Source of the DNA: Schoenoplectus triqueter
Lineage: Eukaryota > Streptophyta > Magnoliopsida > Poales > Cyperaceae
DNA length: 35,114 bases
NCBI GenBank assembly: GCA_964058805.1
Contig: CAXKVV010001873.1
Coordinates: 1-35,114 of the forward strand
Direction: 5' to 3'
Made by a program: the position numbers and the translations under genes. The notes under the pieces are model-generated. The model searched no databases. It saw nothing but the letters and a program-made list of their open reading frames with translations, and was not told where the DNA came from. Positions 1-10,046 of this stretch are shown in pieces. Position 1 is the stretch's first letter. Each line of letters opens with the position of its first letter.

Positions 1-540
1 TTAATGTTTTGCGCGCCCGGACTCGTTTTCGGCGGTCTCGAGGGCGTCCGGTCCCGTTTTAATGTTTTGCGCGCCCGGACTCGTTTTCGGCGGTCTCGAG
101 GGCGTCGAGTCCCGTTTTCATGTTTTGCGCGCCCGGACTCGTTTTTGGCGGTACCGAGGGCGTCGGGTCCCGTTTTAATGTTTTGCGCGCCCGGACTCGT
201 TTTCGGCGGTCTCGAGGGCGTCGGGTCCCGTTTTCTTGTTTTGCGCCCCCGGACTCGTTTTCGGCAGTACCGAGGGCGTCGGGTCCCGTTTTAATGTTTT
301 GCGCGCCCGGACTCGTTTTCGGCGGTCTCGAGGGCGTCAGGTCCCGTTTTAATGTTTTGCGCGCCCGGACTCGTTTTCGGCGGTCTCGAGGGCGTCGGGT
401 ATCGTTTTCACGTTTTGCGCGCCCGAACTCATTCTCGGCGGTACTGAGCTTGTCGGGTCCCAGACTCATTTTCGGCGGTATCGAGGGCGTCGGGTATCGT
501 TTTCATGTTTTACGCACCAGAACTCATTTTCGGCCATACT
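1..540 (+). repeat. duplicated block A, copy 1
   Basis: This block recurs at 5958-6555. The offset is 5957 bp at the left end and 6015 bp at the GTACTGAGCTTGTCGGG landmark (441 versus 6456). The second copy therefore carries one extra 58-bp monomer (around 6250-6310, with TAATGG in place of TAATGT). Confidence 0.85.
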
Positions 541-1633
541 GAGGGCGTCGGGTCCCGTTTTCATGTTTTGCGCGCCCGGACTTGTTTTCGGCGGTACCGA
601 GGGCGTCGGGTCCCGTTTTCACGTTTTGCGTGCCCGGACTCGTTTTCGGCGGTCTCGAGGGAGTCGGGTCCCGTTTTCATGCTTTGCACCCCCGGACTCG
701 TTTTCGGCGGTACCGAGGGCGTCGGGTCCCGTTTTCACGTTTTTCGTGCCCGGACTCGTTTTCGACGGTACCGAGGGCGTCGGGTATCGTTTTCATGTTT
801 TGCGCGCCCGGACTCGTTTTCGGCGATACCGAGGGCGTCGGGTCCCGTTTTCATGTTTTGTGCGCCCGGACTCGTTTTCGGCGGTCTCGAGGGCGTCGGG
901 TCTCATTTTCGGCGGTATCGAGGGCGTCGGGTATCGTTTTCATGTTTTGCGCGCCCGAATTCATTTTCGGCGGTACCGAGGGCGTCGGGTCCCGTTTTCA
1001 TGTTTTGCGCGCCCTAGACTCATTTTCGGCGGTACCGAGGGCGTCGGGTCTCGTTTTCATGTTTTGCGCGCCCTTGACTCGTTTTCGGCGGTACCGAGGG
1101 CATCGGGTCCCGTGTAAATGTTTTGCGCGCCCGGACTCATTTTCGGCGATACCGAGGGCGTCGGGTCCCGTTTTAAAGTTTTGCGCGTCCGGACTCATTT
1201 TTCGCGGTCTCGAGGGCGTCGGGTCCCGTTTTCATGTTTTGCGCGCCCGGACTCGTTTTCGGCGGTACCGAGGGCGTCGGGTCCCGTTTTCATGTTTTGC
1301 ACGCCCGGACTCATTTTCGGCGGTACCGAGGGCGTCGGGTCCCGTTTTCATGTTTTCCGCGCCCGGACTTGTTTTCGGCGGTACCGAGGGCGTCGGGTCA
1401 TGTTTTCATGTTTTGCGCGCCCGGACTCGTTTTCGGTGGTACCGAGGGCGTCGGGTCCTGTTTTCACGTTTTGCGCGCCCGGACTCCTTTTCGGCGATAT
1501 CGAGGGCGTCGGGTCTCGTTTGAATGTTTTGCGCGCCCGGACTCATTTTCGGCGGTCTCTAGGGCGTCGGGTATCGTTTTCACGTTTTGCGCGCCCGAAC
1601 TCATTTTCGGCGGTACCGAGCTCGTCGGGTCCC

Positions 1634-1670
1634 AGACTCATTTTCGGCGGTATCGAGGGCGTCGGGTCCC
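1634..1670 (+). repeat. 37-bp truncated monomer (exemplar)
   Basis: GTCCC is joined directly to AGACTC, losing 21 bp between two CCC triplets (TCCC at the junction and GCCC before GGACTC). Near 1900 the undecayed form GTCCCGGACTC is still visible, which supports deletion at CCC microhomology. It is typically preceded by GAGCTCGTCGGG or GGGCTCGTCGGG. Further copies are near 462, 6473, 7614 and 8000, and one is present in each complete higher-order unit (14967, 17507, 27394 and 29934, approximately). Confidence 0.85.
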
Positions 1671-2802
1671 GTTTTCATGTTTTGCGCGCCCGGACTCGTT
1701 TTCGGCGGTAGCGAGGGTGTCGGGTCCCGTTTTCATGTTTTGCGCGCCCGGACTCGTTTTCGGCGGTACCGAGGGCGTCGGGTCCCGTTTACATGTTTTG
1801 CGCCCCCGGACTCGTTTTCGGCGGTACCGAGGGCGTCGGGTCCCATTTTCACATTTTGCGCGCCCGGACTCGTTTTCGGCGGTACCGAGCTCGTCAGGTC
1901 CCGGACTCATTTTCGGCGGCACCGAGGGCGTCGGGTCCCGTTTTCAAGTTTTGCGCGCCCGGACTCGTTTTCGGCGGTGCCGAGGGCGTCGGGTCCCGTT
2001 TTCACGTTTTGCGCGCTCGGACTCTTTTTCGGCGGTACCGAGGTTGTCGGGTCCCGTTTTCATGTTTTGCGCGCCCAGACTCGTTTTCGGCGATATCGAC
2101 GGCGTCGGGTCTCATTTTTATGTTTTGCGCGCCCGGACTCGTTTTCGGCGATACCGAGGGCGTCGGGTCTTGTTTTCATGTTTTGCGCGCCCGGACTCAT
2201 TTTCAGCGATAGCGAGGGTGTCGGGTCCCGTTTTCATGTTTTGCGCGCCCGGACTCGTTTTCGTCGGTACCGAGGGCGTCGGGTCACGTTTTCATGTTTT
2301 GCGCGCCCGGACTCGTTTTCGGCGGTACCGAGGGCGTCGGGTCCCGTTTTAATGTTTTGCGCGCCCGGACTCGTTTTCGACGGTCTCGAGGGCATCGGGT
2401 CCCGTTTTCATGTTTTGCGCGCCTGGACTCTTTTTTGGCGGTACCGAGGGCGTCGGGTCACATTTTCAGGTTTTGCGCGCCCGGACTCGTTTTCGGCGGG
2501 CGTGGGGTCCCGTTTTAATGTTTTGTGCGCTCGGACTCGTTTTTGGCGGAACCGAGGGCGTCGGGTCCCATTTTCACGTTTTGCGCGCCCGGACTCGTTT
2601 TCGACGGTACCGAGGAAGTCGGGTCCCGTTTTAATGTTTTGCGCGCCCGGACTCGTTTTCGGCGGTCTCGAGGGCGTCGGGTCTCATTTTCATGTTTTGC
2701 GCGCCCGGACTCGTTTTCGGCGGTACCGAGGGCGTCGGGTCCCGTTTTAATGTTTTGCGCGCCCGGACTCGTTTTCGGCGGTCTCGAGGGCGTCGGGTCC
2801 CG

Positions 2803-2860
2803 TTTTCATGTTTTGCGCGCCCGGACTCGTTTTCGGCGGTACCGAGGGCGTCGGGTCCCG
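2803..2860 (+). repeat. canonical 58-bp monomer (exemplar)
   Basis: Three TTTT tracts lie at monomer positions 1-4, 9-12 and 28-31. The GCGCGCCCGG block is at 13-22, GGTACC is near 37-42, and the quasi-palindrome CGGGTCCCG is at the end. Positions 1-27 and 28-58 both start TTTTC and end in CTCG or CCCG, so the monomer may be an old fusion of two roughly 29-bp halves. That origin is inference. Confidence 0.9.
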
Positions 2861-4286
2861 TTTTCATGTTTTGCGCGCCCGGACTCGTTTTCGGCGGTAC
2901 CGAGGGCGTCGGGTCACATTTTCATGTTTTGCGCGCCCGGACTCATTTTCGGCTGTACCGAGGGCGTGGGGTCCCGTTTTAATGTTTTGTGCGCTCGGAC
3001 TCGTTTTTGGCGGTACCGAGGGCGTCGGATCCCGTTTTAATGTTTTGCGCCCCCGGACTCGTTTTCGGCGGAACCGAGGGCGTCGGGTCCCATTTTCACG
3101 TTTTGCGCGCCCGGACTCGTTTTCGACGGAACCGAGGAAGTAGGGTATCGTTTTTATGTTTTGCGTGCCCGGACTCGTTTTCGGCGGTACCAAGGGCTTC
3201 GGGTCCTATTTTCACGTTTTGCGCGCCCGGACTCATTTTCGGCGATACCGAGGGCGTCGGGTCTTGTTTTCATTTTTTTTTGCGCCCGGACTCGTTTTCG
3301 GCGATACCGAGGGCGTCGGGTCCCGTTTTAATGTTTTGCGCGCCCGGACTCGTTTTCGGCGATACCGAGGGCGTCGGGTCCCGTTTTCATGTTTTGGGCG
3401 CCCGGACTCGTTTTCGGCGGTCTCGAGGGCGTCGGGTCCCGTTTTCGGAGGTACCGAGGGCGTCGGGTATCGTTTTCATGTTCTGCGCGCCCGAACTCAT
3501 TTTCGGCGGTACCGAGGGCGTCGGGTCCCGTTTTCATGTTTTGCGCGCCCTAGACTCGTTTTCGGCGGTACCGAGGGCGTCGGGTCTCGTTTTCATGTTT
3601 TGCGCGCCCTAGACTCGTTTTCGGCGGTACCGAGGGCGTCGGGTCCCATTTTAATTCTTTGCGCGCCCGGACTCGTTTTCGGCGGTACCGAGGGCGTCGG
3701 GTCCTGTTTTTATGTTTTGCGCTCCCGGACTCGTTTTCGGCGGTCTCGAGGGCGTCGGGTCCCGTTTTCTTGTTTTGCGCCCCCGGACTCGTTTTCGGCG
3801 GTACCGAGGGCGTCGGGTCCCGTTTTAATGTTTTGCGCGCCCGGACTCGTTTTCGGCGGTACCGAGGGCGTCGGGTCCCGTTTTAATGTTTTGCGCGCCC
3901 GGACTCGTTTTCGGCGGTACCGAGGGCGTCGGGTCCCGTTTTAATGTTTTGCCCGCCCGGACTCGTTTTCGGCGGTTTCGAGGGCGTCGCGTCCTGTTTT
4001 CATATTTTGCGCGCCCGGACTCGTTTTCGGCGGTACCGAGGGCGTCTGGTCCCGTTTTAATGTTTTGCGCGCCCGGACTCGTTTTCGGCGGTCTCGAGGG
4101 CGTCGGGTCCCGTTTTCATGTTTTGCGCGCTAGAACTCGTTTTCGGCGGTACCGAGGTCGTCGGGTCCCGTTTTAATGTTTTGCGCGCCCGAACTCGTTT
4201 TCGGCGGTCTCGAGGGCGTCGGGTCCCGTTTTCATGTTTTGCGCGCCCGGACTCGTTTTCGGCGATACCGAGGGCGTCGGGTTCCG

Positions 4287-4317
4287 TTTTCGGCGGTATC
4301 GAGGGCGTCGGGTATCG
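4287..4317 (+). repeat. 31-bp truncated monomer (exemplar)
   Basis: This unit lacks the first 27 bp of the monomer: the preceding CCG runs straight into TTTTCGGCGG. The canonical monomer carries CCCGTTTT at its junction and CTCGTTTT 27 bp later, so one slip or recombination between these two near-identical 8-mers removes exactly 27 bp. Similar 31-mers occur near 901, 3441, 8447, 8821, 9320, 9818, 10078, 11474 and 11797, and twice in each 2540-bp unit. Most are followed by a GGGTATCG-type monomer. Confidence 0.85.
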
Positions 4318-5439
4318 TTTTCTTGTTCTGCGCGCCCGAACTCATTTTCGGCGGTACCGAGGGCGTCGGGTCCCGTTTTCATGTTTTGCGCGCCCTAGAC
4401 TCGTTTTCGGCGGTACCGAGGGCGTCGGGTCTCGTTTTCATGTTTTGCGCGCCCTAGACTCGTGTTCGGCGGTACCGAGGGCGTCGGGTCCCGTTTTCAT
4501 GTTTTGCGCGCCCGAACTCATTCTCGGTGGTAGCGAGGGCGTCGGGTATCGTTTTCATGTTTTGCGCTCCCGAACTCATTTTCAGCGGTACCGAGGGCGT
4601 CGGGTCCCGTTTTCATGTTTTGCGCTCCCGTACTCATTTTTGGCGGTAACGAGGGCGTCGGGTCCTGTTTTCACGTTTTGCGCGCCCGGACTCGTTTTCG
4701 GCGATATCGAGGGCATCGGGTCTCGTATTAATGTTTTGCACGCCCGGACTCGTTTTCGGCGGTCTCGAGGGCGACGGGTATCGTTTTCACGTTTTGCGCG
4801 CTCGAACTCATTTTCGGCGGTACCGGGCTCGTCGGGTCCCAGACTCATTTTCGGCGGTATCGAGGGCGTCGGGTAACGTTTTCATGTTTTACGCGCCAGA
4901 ACTCATTTTCGGCCATACTGAGGGTGTCGGGTCCCGTTTTCATGTTTTACGCGCCCGGACTCGTTTTCGGCGGTACCGAGGGCGTCGGGACCCGTTTTCA
5001 CGTGTTGCGCGCCCGGACTCATTTTTGGCGGTACCGAGGTTGTCGGGTCCCGTTTTTATGTTTTGCGCGCCCGGACTCGTTTTCGGCGGTACCGAGGGCG
5101 TCGGGTCCCGTTTTAATGTTTTGCGCCCCCGGACTCGTTTTCGGCGGTCTCGAGGGCGTCGGGTCCCGTTTTCATGTTTTGCGCGCCCGGACTCGTTTTC
5201 GACGGTACCGAGGAAGTCGGGAATCGTTTTTATGTTTTGTGCGCCCGGACTCGTTTTCGGCGGTACCGAGGGCGTCGGGTCCTGTTTTCACGTTTTGCGC
5301 GCCCGGACTCGTTTTCGGCGATATCGAGGGCGTCGGGTCCTGTTTTCACGTTTTGCGCGCCCGGACTCGTTTTCGGCGATATCGAGGGCGTCGGGTCGCG
5401 TTTTTATGTTTTGCGCGCCCGGACTCGTTTTCGGCGATA

Positions 5440-5910
5440 CCGAGGGCGTCGGGACTTGTTTTCATTTTTTTTGCGCCCGGACTCGTTTTCGGCGATACCG
5501 AGGACGTCGGGTCCCGTTTTCATGTTTTGGGCGCCCGGACTCGTTTTCGTCGGTCTCGAGGGCGTCGGGTCCCGTTTTCATGTTTTGGGCGCCCGGACTC
5601 GTTTTCGTCGGTCTCGAGGGCGTCGGGTCCCGTTTTCGGAGGTACCGAGGGCGTCGGGTATCGTTTTCATGTTCTGCGCGCCCGAACTCATTTTCGGCGG
5701 TACCGAGGACGTCGGGCGTCGTTTTCATGTTTTGCGCACCTGAACTCATTTTCGGCGATACCGAGGGCGTCGGGTCCCATTTTCATGTTTTGCGCGCCCT
5801 AGACTCGTTTTCGGCGGTACCGAGGGCGTCGGGTCTCGTTTTCATGTTTTGCGCGCCCTAGACTCGTTTTCGGCGGTACCGAGGGCGTCGGGTCCCGTTT
5901 TAATGTTTTA
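5440..5910 (+). repeat. fragment of the higher-order unit
   Basis: It carries the T-tract monomer (CA followed by T8), the GGGCGCCCGG monomers, the 31-mer with CGGAGGTACC and the two TAG-containing 59-mers, in the same order as 15860-16290 of the regular array. The T tract is 8 here and 9 in most units. One GGGCGCCCGG monomer with CGTCGGTCTC is duplicated (about 5520-5635). Confidence 0.65.
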
Positions 5911-5957
5911 CGCTCTCGGACTCGTTTTCGGCGGTACCGAGGGCGTCGAGTCCCGTT

Positions 5958-6555
5958 TTAATGTTTTGCGCGCCCGGACTCGTTTTCGGCGGTCTCGAGG
6001 GCGTCCGGTCCCGTTTTAATGTTTTGCGCGCCCGGACTCGTTTTCGGCGGTCTCGAGGGCGTCGAGTCCCGTTTTCATGTTTTGCGCGCCCGGACTCGTT
6101 TTTGGCGGTACCGAGGGCGTCGGGTCCCGTTTTAATGTTTTGCGCGCCCGGACTCGTTTTCGGCGGTCTCGAGGGCGTCGGGTCCCGTTTTCTTGTTTTG
6201 CGCCCCCGGACTCGTTTTCGGCAGTACCGAGGGCGTCGGGTCCCGTTTTAATGGTTTGCGCGCCCGGACTCGTTTTCGGCGGTCTCGAGGGCGTCGGGTC
6301 CCGTTTTAATGGTTTGCGCGCCCGGACTCGTTTTCGGCGGTCTCGAGGGCGTCAGGTCCCGTTTTAATGTTTTGCGCGCCCGGACTCGTTTTCGGCGGTC
6401 TCGAGGGCGTCGGGTATCGTTTTCACGTTTTGCGCGCCCGAACTCATTCTCGGCGGTACTGAGCTTGTCGGGTCCCAGACTCATTTTCGGCGGTATCGAG
6501 GGCGTCGGGTATAGTTTTCATGTTTTACGCGCCAGAACTCATTTTCGGCCATACT
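5958..6555 (+). repeat. duplicated block A, copy 2
   Basis: Second copy of 1-540, one monomer longer. The rare variants CGTCCGGTCCCG, GTCGAGTCCCG and GAGCTTGTCGGG occur in the same order in both copies. This shows a block duplication and not independent mutation. Confidence 0.85.
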
Positions 6556-6639
6556 GAGGGCGTCAGGTCCCGTTTTCATGTTTTGCGCGCCCGGACTCGT
6601 TTTCGGCGGTACCGAGGGCGTCGGGTCCCGTTTTCACGT

Positions 6640-7200
6640 TTTGCGTGCCCGGACTCATTTTTGGCGGTACCGAGGTTGTCGGGTCCCGTTTTTATGTTTT
6701 GCGCGCCCGGACTCGTTTTCGGCGGTCTCGAGGGCGTCGGGTCCCGTTTTCATGTTTTGCGCGCCCGGACTCGTTTTCGGCGGTCTCGAGGGCGTCGGGT
6801 CCCGTTTTCATGTTTTGCGCGCCCGGACTCGTTTTCGGCGGTACCGAGGGCGTCGTGTCCCGTTTTCACGTTTTGCGCGCCCGGACTCGTTTTTGGCGGT
6901 ACCGAGGTTGTCGGGTCCCGTTTTTATGTTTTGCGCGCCCGGACTCGTTTTCGGCGGTCTCGAGGGCGTCGGGTCCCGTTTTCATGTTTTGCGCGCCCGG
7001 ACTCGTTTTCGGCGGTACCGAGGGCGTCGTGTCCCGTTTTCACGTTTTGCACGCCCGGACTCGTTTTTGGCGGTACCGAGGTTGTCGGGTCCCGTTTTTA
7101 TGTTTTGCGCGCCCGGACTCGTTTTCGGCGGTCTCGAGGGCGTCGGGTCCCGTTTTCATGTTTTGCGCGCCCGGACTTGTTTTCGGCGGTACCGAGGGCG
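6640..7200 (+). repeat. local 3-mer and 4-mer amplification
   Basis: The variant GAGGTTGTCGGG occurs at 6672, 6904 and 7078, spaced 232 bp (4 x 58) and then 174 bp (3 x 58). CGTCGTGTCC occurs at 6851 and 7025, also 174 bp apart. These are short-range tandem duplications of whole monomers and the smallest higher-order structure in the window. Confidence 0.8.
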
Positions 7201-7389
7201 TCGGGTCAGGTTTTCATGTTTTGCGCGCCCGGACTCGTTTTCGGCGGTACCGAGGGCGTCGGGTACCGTTTTAATCCTTCGCGCGCCCGGACTCGTTTTC
7301 GGCGGTACCGAGGGCGTCGGTTCCCGTTTTAATGTTTTGCGCCCCCGGACTCATTTTCGGCGGTCTCGAGGGCGTCGGGTCCCGTTTTC

Positions 7390-8100
7390 ATGTTTTGCGC
7401 GCCCGGACTCGTTTTCGGCGGTCTCGAGGGAGTCGGGTCCCGTTTTCATGTTTTGCACCCCCGGACTCGTTTTCGGCGGTACCGAGGGCGTCGGGTCCCG
7501 TTTTCACGTTTTTCGTGCCCGGACTCGTTTTCGACGGTACCGAGGGCGTCGGGTATCGTTTTCACGTTTTGCGCGCCCGAACTCATTTTCGACGGTACCG
7601 TGCTCGTCGGTTCCCAGACTCATTTTCGGCGGTATCGAGGGCTTCGGGTATCATTTTCATGTTTTGCGCGCCCGAACTCATTTTCGGCGGTACCGAGGGC
7701 GTCGGGTCCCGTTTTCATGTTTTGCGCGCCCGGACTCGTTTTCGTCGGTACCGAGGGCGTCGGGTCACGTTTTCATGTTTTGCGCGCCCGGACTCATTTT
7801 CGGCGGTACCGAGGGCGTCGGGTCCCGTTTTCATGTTTTGCACGCCCGGACTAGTTTTCGGCGGTACCGAGGGCGTCGGGTCCCGTTTTCACGTTTTGCG
7901 CGCCCGGACTCGTTTTCGGCGGTACCGAGGGCGTCGGGTATCGTTTTCACGTTTTGCGCGCCCGAACTCATTTTCGACGGTACCGAGCTCGTCGGTTCCC
8001 AGACTCATTTTCGGCGGTATCGAGGGCATCGGGTATCATTTTCATGTTTTGCGTGCCCGAACTCATTTTCGGCGGTACCGAGGGCGTCGGGTCCCGTTTT
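7390..8100 (+). repeat. 385-bp block duplication in the satellite
   Basis: GACGGTACCG followed by the 37-bp truncated monomer with CGGTTCCCAGACTC occurs at 7591 and 7976. The offset of 385 bp equals six 58-mers plus one 37-mer, so the duplication is in monomer register. Confidence 0.7.
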
Positions 8101-8279
8101 CATGTTTTGCGCGCCCGGACTCGTTTTCGGCGATACCGAGGGCGTCGGGTCACGTTTTCATGTTTTGCGCGCCCGGACTCGTTTTCGGCGGTACCGAGGG
8201 CGTCGGGTCCCGTTTTCATGTTTTGCGCGCCCGGACTCGTTTTCGGCGGTCTCGAGGGCGTCGGGTCCCGTTTTCATGT

Positions 8280-10046
8280 TTTGCGCCCCCGGACTCGTTT
8301 TCGGCGGTACCGAGGTTGTCGGGTCCTGTTTTCATGTTTTGCGCGCCTAGACTCGTTTTCGGCGATGTCGAGGGCGTTGGGTCCCGTTTTAATGATTTGC
8401 GCGCCCGGACTCTTTTTCGGCGATCTCGAGGGCGTCGGGTCTCGTTTTCGGCGGTATCGAGGGCGTCGGGTATCGTTTTCATGTTTTGCGCGCCCGAACT
8501 CATTTTCAGCGGTACCGAGGGCGTCGGTTCCCGTTTTCATGTTTTGCGCGCCCGGACTCGTTTTAGACGGTACCGAGGGCGTCGGGTATCGTTTTAATGT
8601 TTTGCGCGCCCGAACACATTTTCGGCGGTACCGAAGGCGTCGGGTCCCGTTTTCATGTTTTACGCGCCCGGACTCGTTTTCGGCGGTCTCGAGGGCGTCG
8701 GGTCCCGTTTTAATGTTTTGCGCACCCGGACTAATTTTCGGCGGTACCGAGTGCGTCGGGTCCCGTTTTAATTTTTTGCGCGCCCGGAGTCGTTTTCGGC
8801 GGTCTGGAAGGCGTCGGGTCCCGTTTTCGGCGGTACCGAGGGCGTCGTGTCTCATTTTCTTGTTTTGCGCGCCCGGGTCCCGTTTTCGGCTGTATCTAGG
8901 GCGTCGGGAATCATTTTCATGTTTTGCGCGCCCGAACTGATTTTCGGCGGTATCGAGGGCGTCGGATATCGTTTTCATGGTTTGTGCGCCCGAACTCATT
9001 TTCGGCGGTACCGAGGGCGTCGGGTCCCGTTTTTATGTTTTGAGTGCCCGGACTCGTTTTCAGCGATATCGAGGGCGTCGGGTCCCGTTTTAATGATTTG
9101 CGCGCCCGGACTCGTTTTCGGCGGTTTCGAGGGCGTCGGGTATCGTTTTCATGTTTTGCGCACCCGAACTCATTTTCGGCGATATCGAGGGCGTCGGGTC
9201 CCGTTTTCACGTTTTGCGCGCTCGGACTCGTTTTCGGCGATACCCAAGGCGTCAGGTCTCGTTTTAATGTTTTGCGCGCCCGGACTCGTTTTCGGCGGTC
9301 TCGAAGGCGTCGGGTCCCGTTTTCGGCGGTACCGAGGGCGTCGTGTCTCATTTTCTTGTTTTGCGCGCCCGGGTCCCGTTTTCGGCTGTATCTAGGGCGT
9401 CGGGAATCATATTCATGTTTTGCGCGCCCGAACTGATTGTCGGCGGTATCGAGGGCGTCGGATATCGTTTTCATGGTTTGTGCGCCCGAACTCGTTTTCA
9501 GCGATATCGAGGGCGTCGGGTCCCGTTTTAATGATTTGCGCGCCCGGACTCGTTTTCGGCGGTTTCAAGGGCGTCGGGTATCGTTTTCATGTTTTGCGCA
9601 CCCGAACTCATTTTCGGCGATATCGAGGGCGTCGGGTCCCGTTTTCACGTTTTGCGCGCTCGGACTCGTTTTTGGCGGTACCGAGGTTGTCGGGTCCTGT
9701 TTTCATGTTTTGCGCGCCTAGACTCGTTTTCGGCGATGTCGAGGGCGTTGGGTCCCGTTTTAATGATTTGCGCGCCCGGACTCTTTTTCGGCGATCTCGA
9801 GGGCGTCGGGTCTCGTTTTCGGCGGTATCGAGGGCGTCGGGTATCGTTTTCATGTTTTGCGCGCCCGAACTCATTTTCAGCGGTACCGAGGGCGTCGGTT
9901 CCCGTTTTCATGTTTTGCGCGCCCGGACTCGTTTTAGACGGTACCGAGGGCGTCGGGTATCGTTTTAATGTTTTGCGCGCCCGAACACATTTTCGGCGGT
10001 ACCGAAGGCGTCGGGTCCCGTTTTCATGTTTTGCGCGCCCTGACAC
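8280..10046 (+). repeat. nested 1371-bp and 496-bp block duplications
   Basis: The block with GCGCGCCTAGACTCG, GATGTCGAGGGCGTTGGG and TAATGATTTGCG at about 8280-8650 recurs at about 9650-10020 with an offset of 1371 bp (8341 versus 9712). Inside the span, the pair TCGTGTCTCATTTTC and GGCTGTATCTAGGG recurs at 8845 and 9341, an offset of 496 bp. The variant TAATGATTTGCG is concentrated here and near 10510-10730, and occurs again near 11308. Confidence 0.75.

Larger units (their letters stand above)
2780..5260 (+). repeat. older, isolated copy of the 2540-bp higher-order unit
   Basis: The order of variant monomers matches the 2540-bp unit. The spacing from the TTAATTCTTTGCG landmark (about 3655) to the CCGTACTC landmark (4631) is 972 bp, the same as in the regular array. 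The segment upstream is exactly 58 bp shorter, because the monomer containing GGGTGTCG followed by GCGCACCCGAAC is missing. Homology to the unit stops near 5260. It has more single-base differences than the units to the right have among themselves. A further fragment of the unit is present at about 5440-5910. Confidence 0.75.

Noticed and set aside
1..2800. Regularly spaced repeats could suggest a CRISPR-like array
   Set aside because: Spacer and repeat are not separable: the whole 58 bp is conserved, the copies number in the hundreds, there are no associated genes and the context is eukaryotic.
8274..8999. 241-codon minus-strand open frame rich in Lys, Arg and Thr
   Set aside because: It is the reverse complement of satellite monomers. 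It stays open where TAATG-type or shortened monomers remove the TGA present in CATG-type monomers.
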